Positions 21,295 through 28,237 of a DNA stretch of 28,237 nucleotides are shown here, in pieces. Positions within the stretch are counted from its first letter, which is position 1; every line of letters starts with the position of its first letter. The translations under genes and the position numbers were made by a program. The notes under the pieces are model-generated. The model was not told where the DNA came from and did not search any database. It saw only the letters and a program-made list of their open reading frames with translations. The DNA is taken from NCBI GenBank assembly GCA_018398765.1, contig JAHBMJ010005822.1, positions 5,001 to 33,237 on the forward strand. The letters are read 5' to 3'. Source of the stretch: Chromera velia. Lineage: Eukaryota; Sar; Chromeraceae.

Positions 21295-22295
21295 GAGCCA
21301 GGCATGCGTGTAGGAGCCGCCACCATTCGGTCCGTCTCGCTTGCGCGCCGTCTTTGCTTCGATCGCCCACCGCCGGGTTCTGTCTGTCTGGCCCCGGAAA
21401 GCTTGTCTTTGCGTTTGTACGGGGACCGGTTAGATTTAATCTGCCCCCAGCCATCTTGCTGAGATTGTTCGTTTCGTTTGTTTGGTCGTAAGTCTGTCCT
21501 CTCTTAAATGAATGTATCGCTAGCTTGCAGAACTTAAGTTAAACCTCTCGACTCTACGAATGGCTACACGGGCCTATCCATATCCAATCCTTTAGCTACC
21601 TTTAGCTGACAGAGGAAATCAGACTGAGCTAAAGTCTGTAAAGTTTGTAGATCCGTCTCTCTGTCTAGGCCACGTCTTTAGTCTAGTTCTCCGTCTGTCC
21701 TGCCGCTACCTCTAAAGCGGTAGGAAGTTATTATGGCAGGCGCTGTGTTGCAGACCTAGCTTGACCTTAGACAGGTTGGGCTTCCGCGTCAGTTTTGTTA
21801 CTAGGGCAGGTTTTGTTATTGTGTATTTCTCGCCTTTTATCTGCAGACACTCTGCATGGCCTGTCGAATAGCACTTTGGATGGCACTGAAAAGATTTTAG
21901 TTGGTACTCAGATTTTATCTAGGAATGGCGAGGAACTTTTTTGGAGACGGGGGAAAAAAAAGTGAAAGCGGGCGGGACTGGTTTCAATTGGGATTGCTTT
22001 CACTTGTATAGTCTCTTTACAGCAATTTCCAAAGGTCCGAGGGATGGTCTCCAAAACTTTGTGGCGCTTCAGACATGTATGATCGTATACCAGACTGTCT
22101 TTTCTTCATCCTTGTGTCTCATACAGACAGTGCGTAAAAGCCTGCCGAAGGCCGGTGTGGTGTCCTCTGCAGCTTTTTAACAGCCGTTTCCCTTTATAAC
22201 TGCTCTTGACGTGAAGGTGTCTTTTCGTGTTTACTGACATCACGTGTGAAGGCTTGCATGGGGGGGTTCCCGGTTCTCCGAATGTTGCAAAAAGA
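21295..22295. other. Gene-free stretch after the LINE fragment
   Basis: No credible coding region is seen. Short frames at 21236-21462 on both strands are mutual shadows without motifs. Part may be the LINE 3' UTR. Confidence 0.35.
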
Positions 22296-22370
22296 GGCGT
22301 CGCGTAAGCATTATAATTAAATCCCCCCCGGCCCCCAAAGCCCTTAATTACGCGACGCCGTCGCGTAAGC
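22296..22370. repeat. Inverted and direct GTCGCGTAA repeats
   Basis: GGCGTCGCGTAA at 22296-22307 pairs perfectly with 22348-22359, and GTCGCGTAAGC recurs at 22360-22370. The spacer has a C-run (ATCCCCCCCGGCCCCC). It lies about 360 bp before the MHYT start codon. It could be a tiny foldback element or a control site; neither is shown. Confidence 0.6.
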
Positions 22371-22730
22371 GAATTTTTGTGTATCCCCTATATCCGAATA
22401 ATTAATTAATTTTCGCGAAGGTTAAAAATTGACTGACCTTTCCTTAAATTGTACGTGACAGTGTATATATATAGCTAAGCTATATAGCTGTCGATCGACT
22501 TGAAAACCATACGCAGACTTCAATCGCTGGTTGAATTCCCGTCCTCATACAGCACAACACGCCTTAATTGCGTAGTGCCTTGAGGTTTCTGTAGCAAGTG
22601 CGCAGCTCGCAAGAGCAACTTCTGAGCAAGCGGGGTGGATTTCCCAACGGTCTGTCTCCTTTGTTTTTCCGTGTATCTTTAATTGATTCGTAAATTAAAT
22701 CATTGCACGTAGAGGAAAAAGGTGTCCACC

Positions 22731-24894
22731 ATGAGTGCATTCGAAGACAATTTTGCAGTTGTCGGGTCCTTTCGACGTTTTCTGGCTGCTTCAGATCCCT
22801 CGAATGACCGAAGTTTTGTGTGTGACTTCGATCTTGAAGGTTCCTGTCCATACAAACGTAAAGAGGAGTTGGCAGTGAACTACGATCCAACTCTTGTGGC
22901 GTTGTCTTTCATCTACGCTTTCATTGGTGCCTTCCTCGCAACCACCTTCCTTGTGACACTGCGAGAGGTGTCCTCTGGGGTTTGGTTTTGGTCCTTCACC
23001 GCGAAGGCGGCCCTTGCCCTCGGGTGTTGTTGCGTCTGGGCGATGCATTTCTTCGGCATCGGTGCTCTTGAGTTGGGCAACAAAAGTGCAATTCTACCAG
23101 ACGGGACCGAAGCTTCCTACCCTGCCCACTTGGTCGTGTACTTCAACGTTCCACTTACCATCGCCTCTGCTCTGATGGTCACTCTGTGCGTGTTCGGGGC
23201 AGTGTGGTTGCTTGCAAGGAGGAGGGTGCTGGAGAAGATGAGCTTTAGTAAACTCAGGTTCCTGGTAGCCACCCTCCTCACAGGCACAGGGGTCGTGGCA
23301 ATGCACTATTCAGGCATGATGGCCATGAACGGGAAGTTCAACATGGTGTACGATGTCGGACTAGTGGCTGTATCCTGCGTCCTCGCTTACGTGGTCTCTG
23401 CGGTACGTCAGGTTGTTTATATATATGCATGTGTAGTTAGTCCGCTTGGCTGCGTCACAGGTGATCGAACAGTGACCTCCTGCATTCAAAATTTTCGCAC
23501 ACTTCGATCAGTGTGCACACATCCCTTGTCCGCCTATCATCAAGAAATGCGCCCACTCTTGTTCTGTTCTCGATTTTATTTTTTTTGTGGACATCCTCGT
23601 TTTTCTTTTATAACGTAATTGCATGCTTTGCTTCCTTTTTCTCTCATGCTTTCGCTCTTTCATGTTTCTGTTCTGAGCGGTGCTTCGTCGGCTCGGCTTT
23701 GTTATGGGTCTCTGATCACATCTCCTTCCCGGCCCCGTGCAATAAATGTCTTTCCCCCCCGGGGGTCTGCGCGTGCATGGCTTTCGTTGCAGGTGGGGCT
23801 TGCCATTCTTCTCTTCTTGCCTTCCGTTTTCTGGGTCCAACTCCTTGCGTCCTTCGTGATCGCTCTGGCGGTCTGCTCTGTGCACTACACCGGGTCCCTT
23901 GCCGTGACGTACACGTACAGACCGAATGTCGACTGGGGGGCCGGGAGGCACTCGGGGATGTGGACACTCATCCAGGCGTCCTCCGTGTCAGATATCGTCT
24001 CCGTCCTCGCCCTCGTGCTCGCAGGTAAGGAAGGAGAGAAAGAAGAACGCAAATCACCTGCATGCATGAGATGCCATCAATCCATCTAGCTGTGGATGCA
24101 TGTACCTCCCCCTTTTGGTCATGAATGCATTGTCGTTCTCTCCCCGTGCTTCCATTCCGCAACTCCAACCTGTATGCATCTGTAGTGCATGTGTTCCTTG
24201 CTCCTCAATGATCACCGTTGGGTGAACGCTCCTTCCTTCCTTCACTCACTCACTCACTGCAGTGATCGACTCCGTCTACTGGAAGCAGCGCATCAAGGCT
24301 GTGTACTACTTCTCCGACCAGTTGATGAGGGGGCAGACGAGGGAGCAGCTGGAGAAATTGAAGAAAGACAAACAGTACCAGAAGGCTGCGGTGCAGGACC
24401 AGAACCTCCATGACGTGTTGCACCAGGCGCTACAAGAGCTTGCCGATAGAGGCATCATCACCACGCAAATGACACCCCGAAATAGCAGCATCATGGCACA
24501 GACTCATTCTCCCATGAACATGGCGCAGCTGCACGAGACCTTTGCAGAAGTGCTCCGAGGGATTTTGCCCCCTGCTGAGGGGGGAGGGACGCCTTTTGAG
24601 TTGGACGGGGGTGTGGAGGAAGAAGAATTCGGAGAAGGGCCCGCAGAGACAAAAAAGGGTCAGGACGAACGAAAGGTGAAGTACGAACCTGAAGAGAACC
24701 CTCCTGCCGATCAGAAAAAGGAGAACGGAGAGGACATGGCCGGAGAAGAGGAGGAAGATGAGGGCTTCAACGACCTAGAGCTTCAGGTTCCAGACGATGA
24801 AGATGGAGCTGCCGCCTCTGCACACACCCCGCAGCCAACAGGCAAGGGACAACAGACCCTGTCGGTCTCTTTCCTTCATATGGGCAGACGCTAG
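22731..24894 (+). CDS. MHYT-domain seven-helix membrane protein (three exons, 511 residues)
   Basis: Exons 22731-23402, 23793-24024 and 24263-24894 join in phase across two GT-AG introns. The ATG has A at -3 (CCACCATG). The MHYT family is an integral membrane sensor module with three Met-His-Tyr-Thr-like motifs, proposed from bacterial work to bind a metal and sense gas or redox state. Here the motifs are MHFFG (105-109), MHYSG (191-195) and VHYTG (254-258), each at the end of a hydrophobic helix. About seven helices are seen between residues 54 and 302. The first 50 residues have Cys31 and Cys39 and no clear signal peptide. The tail (303-511) is soluble: a charged helical part (KLKKDKQYQKA, HDVLHQALQELAD), then a Glu/Asp-rich stretch. 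No GGDEF, EAL, kinase or cyclase domain follows, unlike most bacterial relatives. Identification is firm; the sensed ligand is unknown. Confidence 0.9.
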
Positions 24895-27357
24895 GCAAGA
24901 ATGGAGAAGGGAAAGAGACCTCGAGGGATTCCAGATATCGTTGAGTGAGGAAGAAAGGGAAGGAAGGTAAAAAGGAAGGGCGGGACGAGGGTTTGCTAAG
25001 CAAAGACCGAAAGCGCCCTCACCGTGTACAACATGCTTGCTTGCTTATCTTCATTCGAATGCAGTCAGCTACGTGTTTATACATCCATGAAGGAAGGCCC
25101 CGCTATGCATGCGTGCGTAAAAAGAGAAAGGAGAAAGTAATTCCCTCCTTTCTTTGTTTCTTTGTCTCGCTTTTCCCTTTCTTTCGGGAGTTTCATCTGC
25201 GTGTCGACATGCCATGGCTTTGTTGTCTTCTTCACGAATACATATGACGTCGCTCCCTTTTCGAGTTCGTCATTAGACTCATCTTTGTCCCCTTTCGTCT
25301 GTCGTCCTTTAATTCATTTGTAAAACTTCATAGCTCGGTCCTTCATCAAGGCGCTCACAAAAGGCAACAACAAGCAGAGATACAGTTGGATCGACATTCA
25401 ATCAGCGACCTTCTGACCGATGCAGTCCCGTCCAAAGTGACCAGAAAAAAAATGAGCATAGCCGTCTCTAGACTACGTCGAATGCATCGGTTTTCACTGC
25501 AAAAAACAAAACTCGCGAGAAACAGAAAAGGGAACACATCGGATCCAGTAGGGTCAGAATGAAAGACTGCGGTGTTTTTCTTTTTAGTCCTCTTAATTAC
25601 ATGTCCATTCGTAGTTGACAACGGTCATTCATGCATATCTACATCTAACCATACATTGATGAAAGTGTTGCTTGGAGGGTTCCGTCGGCAGTCACACGTA
25701 CGTCCTCATCTGCCATGATCGATCGATGTCTCGATCTTCCTTCAGCGTTCCAATTAAGGGCAGATAGAGTGGGACAGACAGGACATGCAGCTTCTCTATG
25801 CAACGACTTCATTCTGTTTGGATCTGTTCCGTTCTTTATTCATTCGGTTCGTCATTCGTTGTTCTCAGCTAGACCGTGAGACATGTAGTTGACTATACTG
25901 AGAGGCGCCTGCCTTTGGTATGGTAAAAGGTTAGGGATGTGTGAGTAAGCCAAAATAGTTTGTCCGCGTCCTGTTTGTTGGTAAGATCAGAACCTGTTCT
26001 TTTCTGGGTTTTGGTCATGGAATATAAAACCTTAAATAAATCGCCTTCAAGCCTTGTTTCAAGCTAAATCGCGATTGAATGCGCATGATTCAACCCAATG
26101 GTACATACATCTAGTTCCATGTAACATAGCTGACTAGCCTGACTACAGATTACACCAAAAACTCAATTCAAAGATTATAAAAAATATAACAACTTAGTGA
26201 ATCACCAGATATTTTAATAATTTTATAATAATTTTAATATTCTAATTACCAGTAGTTACCTGGAATCTAGCTAGCTTAGAAATATTAAGTCACCAGATTT
26301 TATTTGATAAGGTAACGTGTCATTGACGTTTACATGGTTTCGTCTAGAGGTTGCTTCTAGGGTTCAACTTGAACTTGGTTTGATTTTATTTGACTCGGAG
26401 GTTGTGGTTCAACATGTATCAAGTTTGACAATATCAAATCTGAGCTAGGATTTAATGTTAGATTTGAAGTTATTTGAAGTCTAGATAAAATATGACTTTT
26501 TCTCTTCTTTAATTTAATATAATGTACAATACGTCTACCTAAATAGTACTAAAATAATGTACCAAGTAACCACGCCTATGCAACATGCCATCTATTCTAA
26601 TAGTATGCAACTTGGCTCGAAATTTAAGTTGGCAGAGCGGTGGTGATGACACTGGCATATATAATGATGATAAACGTCGTTAACTAGGTCGCTATGACTC
26701 GCTAATCAACCTAGTAATGAACGCCGCACTGAGGTCACGGTGTAAGTACAGACGTGCACGTTGTGCTGACTTGTGCAGCGAAAGTCGACTTATCGTTGAA
26801 ACGGTGTATACACAACATGAGCGGTCGAATCATGCAGATTAATGCAGGTCCAGGCACAGCGGTACATGGTAACATGGAGAAGGGGACAGACGGATCGATA
26901 CATGACGAACCTAATCAAGAAGAAAGAAAGGTGTTGAGAAACAGCACCTACAATTGGAGTCCCGGCAAGAGGACTACAGCAACACATTGAACACACCGAT
27001 GCACTCATTAGCACTCATACAGACAGTGTCCATTAGTGTCGATTAGTGTCGATCAGCCTGAGGCCACGCAGTGAACAAACCACGAGATTTGGGGGAGACG
27101 CTCATGATCATACTCACAGGGAGCGATCGAGACAGCAATCGATCGACATGCAGCTAGAAATACACAATTAATGCTATCATCGAGACGGGCCCGGGCCATC
27201 CTTTCTTCAGATACCTCTCCAGAACTTATAGAAAACAAAAAAACTGAGGGCGTCCGTCTGTACGTCTCAACCCCGCCGACAAGCCACATTCACAAATCCA
27301 CACAACCAATTCCTTCCTTTTCTGCCGATTCATTCATTCACTCATTCACTCATTCCT
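24895..27357. other. Intergenic region, partly AT-rich
   Basis: The first few hundred bases are the 3' flank of the MHYT gene. From about 26150 to 26530 the sequence is strongly AT-rich and resembles the islands at 8.2 kb and 18.7-19.2 kb. A CATT/CACT-type short repeat lies at 27331-27356. Open frames here are short and show no family features. Confidence 0.45.
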
Positions 27358-27557
27358 TCACCACATCTGTCTGAGAACCCTTTGGAACTTTTTCTCGTCA
27401 AACGCTTGACGAAAGTCGCACGCACAATGGGGGCACAATCTCTTTTCATCGGAGGGCACGGGCGTACGGCAGAACCTGCAATGAACAGAAGGGACCCCCT
27501 CGACCCTTATTCGGCACATGGCCTCCTCAGAGGCCCCATGCAGACATTCCATTAGCA
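27358..27557 (-). CDS. Cys-rich zinc-ribbon-like segment, probably the end of the ankyrin-TPR gene
   Basis: The minus strand, in a frame shifted from the TPR block that stops at 27552, stays open to 27358. It contains CRFC...LCPHC (CX2CX11CX2C), a plausible zinc ribbon, followed by a charged helix (DFRQAFDEKKFQRVLRQMW). CATTGCAG just before GTTCTGCCG looks like a splice acceptor, so this may be a final exon, or it may be joined through a frameshift. I could not find a donor that keeps phase. It could instead be chance. Confidence 0.35.
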
Positions 27558-28237
27558 ATCGAGTTCCATCCCCACTCCCAGAGCATCCAGCTCGTCTGTG
27601 AGCAGCCGCAGCTTCTCAGACTCAGGACAGTGCTTTAACCCTGCCTTAGCGGTCATCTTGGCACGCGGGAGATCACGCGTCAATGCCCGTCCCAGCGCTT
27701 TCCGGACATGGGCCTTTTCGAAGGTCGGGTTCAGTTTGGTGGCTTTGCAGGCGTCATCCACGGCCTCTTCGAGGTTCCCTTCCTTCATGTGACACAACGC
27801 TCTGTTACAAAAACAACGGAAATCCTCAAAAGCCTCCAGGGACTGTGTGTACACGTTAATGGCCTTTCGGAATTTACCTGCCAGATACGCGTCACTCCCC
27901 TGCACTCGCAGGCGGTCTGCCACTCTCTCCCCGTCCTCAAACGTCGGGTCCTTCCGTTTTGATGCTGCAGTCTCAATCAACTCAAGCACTCTCTTGGCAG
28001 TTTTGGGATCTCGGGACCCATACCCCGTCCACCCCTTTTTGACGTTGTCCTTCGCCCTGGACAGGGGCGTATTGCCTGACCAGTCTGTCAGGTCAACCCG
28101 AGCCCCCGCATGCAGTCAACAGCCTCTCGAGCACGCTGGCGGTTCCGTACATGACGGAGAGGATCAGAGCCGTCTCCTTAAACCGAGACGTCCTCTGATT
28201 GACGTCCAACCCTGCCGCGGCCAGAGTCTCGACTACT
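27552..28237 (-). CDS. Ankyrin-repeat plus TPR protein, 5' end off the right edge, apparent frameshift
   Basis: Read on the minus strand, the first visible part (28235 to about 28110) encodes an ankyrin repeat: ETLAAAGLDVNQRTSRFKET, then ALILSVMYGTASVLERLL. The next repeat (VDLTDWSGNTPLSRAKDN) is in a frame one base off. The change falls at a run of five Gs (28103-28107 on the plus strand, as C5); four Gs would keep the frame open. After a linker come three TPR-like units: RLRVQGSDAYLAGKFRKAIN, FRCFCNRALCHMKEGNLEEA and EKAHVRKALGRALTRDLPRA, ending ELDC and TAA at 27552. Both repeat types bind proteins. The partner and role are unknown. The reading frame may be intact in the organism if the G-run is an error. 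Confidence 0.75.

Noticed and set aside
26633-26700. TGGCAGAGCGG, resembling a Leu/Ser tRNA D-arm
   Set aside because: No GGTTCGAATCC-type B-box and no cloverleaf can be drawn downstream.

Overview
This is an intron-rich nuclear genome segment from a protist-like eukaryote. It has GT-AG introns with pyrimidine-rich 3' ends, many CT/GT/AC/CTGT microsatellites, decayed Ty1/copia and LINE retroelements, and an assembly gap of 52 Ns. The style (long low-complexity proteins, ankyrin-TPR proteins, a eukaryotic MHYT protein) suggests an alveolate or similar alga, possibly a chromerid. That assignment is inference; no marker gene settles it.

Layout. Positions 1-4745 hold a broken Ty1/copia-type retrotransposon read on the minus strand (Gag with zinc knuckles, then protease-like, HHCC plus integrase, then reverse transcriptase running off the left edge). 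It lies in three reading frames with several stops. Positions 4746-9830 contain almost no credible genes but are dense in repeats: a 231-bp tandem duplication, several families of GC-rich hairpins (7477-7954, 8046-8166, 8945-9105) that show compensatory and loop-inverting changes, and one broken small Ser/Ala-rich reading frame on the minus strand.

Positions 9840-18338 carry one large plus-strand gene of about 15 exons that encodes a roughly 1,450-residue protein. Its N-terminal two thirds are basic and low-complexity; the exons after 16 kb look like an ordered helical domain that I do not recognise. Positions 18339-22700 are AT-rich and repetitive, with a 264-bp foldback (MITE-like) element and a dead LINE fragment. 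Positions 22731-24894 encode a three-exon, 511-residue, seven-helix MHYT-domain membrane protein, the best-defined gene here. After about 2.4 kb without genes, the right edge (27552-28237, minus strand) has a partial ankyrin-TPR gene with an apparent one-base frameshift in a run of five Gs, followed by a Cys-rich zinc-ribbon-like segment in another frame.

No operon-like or pathway link between the three host genes is visible. The most unusual material is the hairpin-repeat landscape of 7.2-9.1 kb and the MHYT protein that lacks any known output domain.
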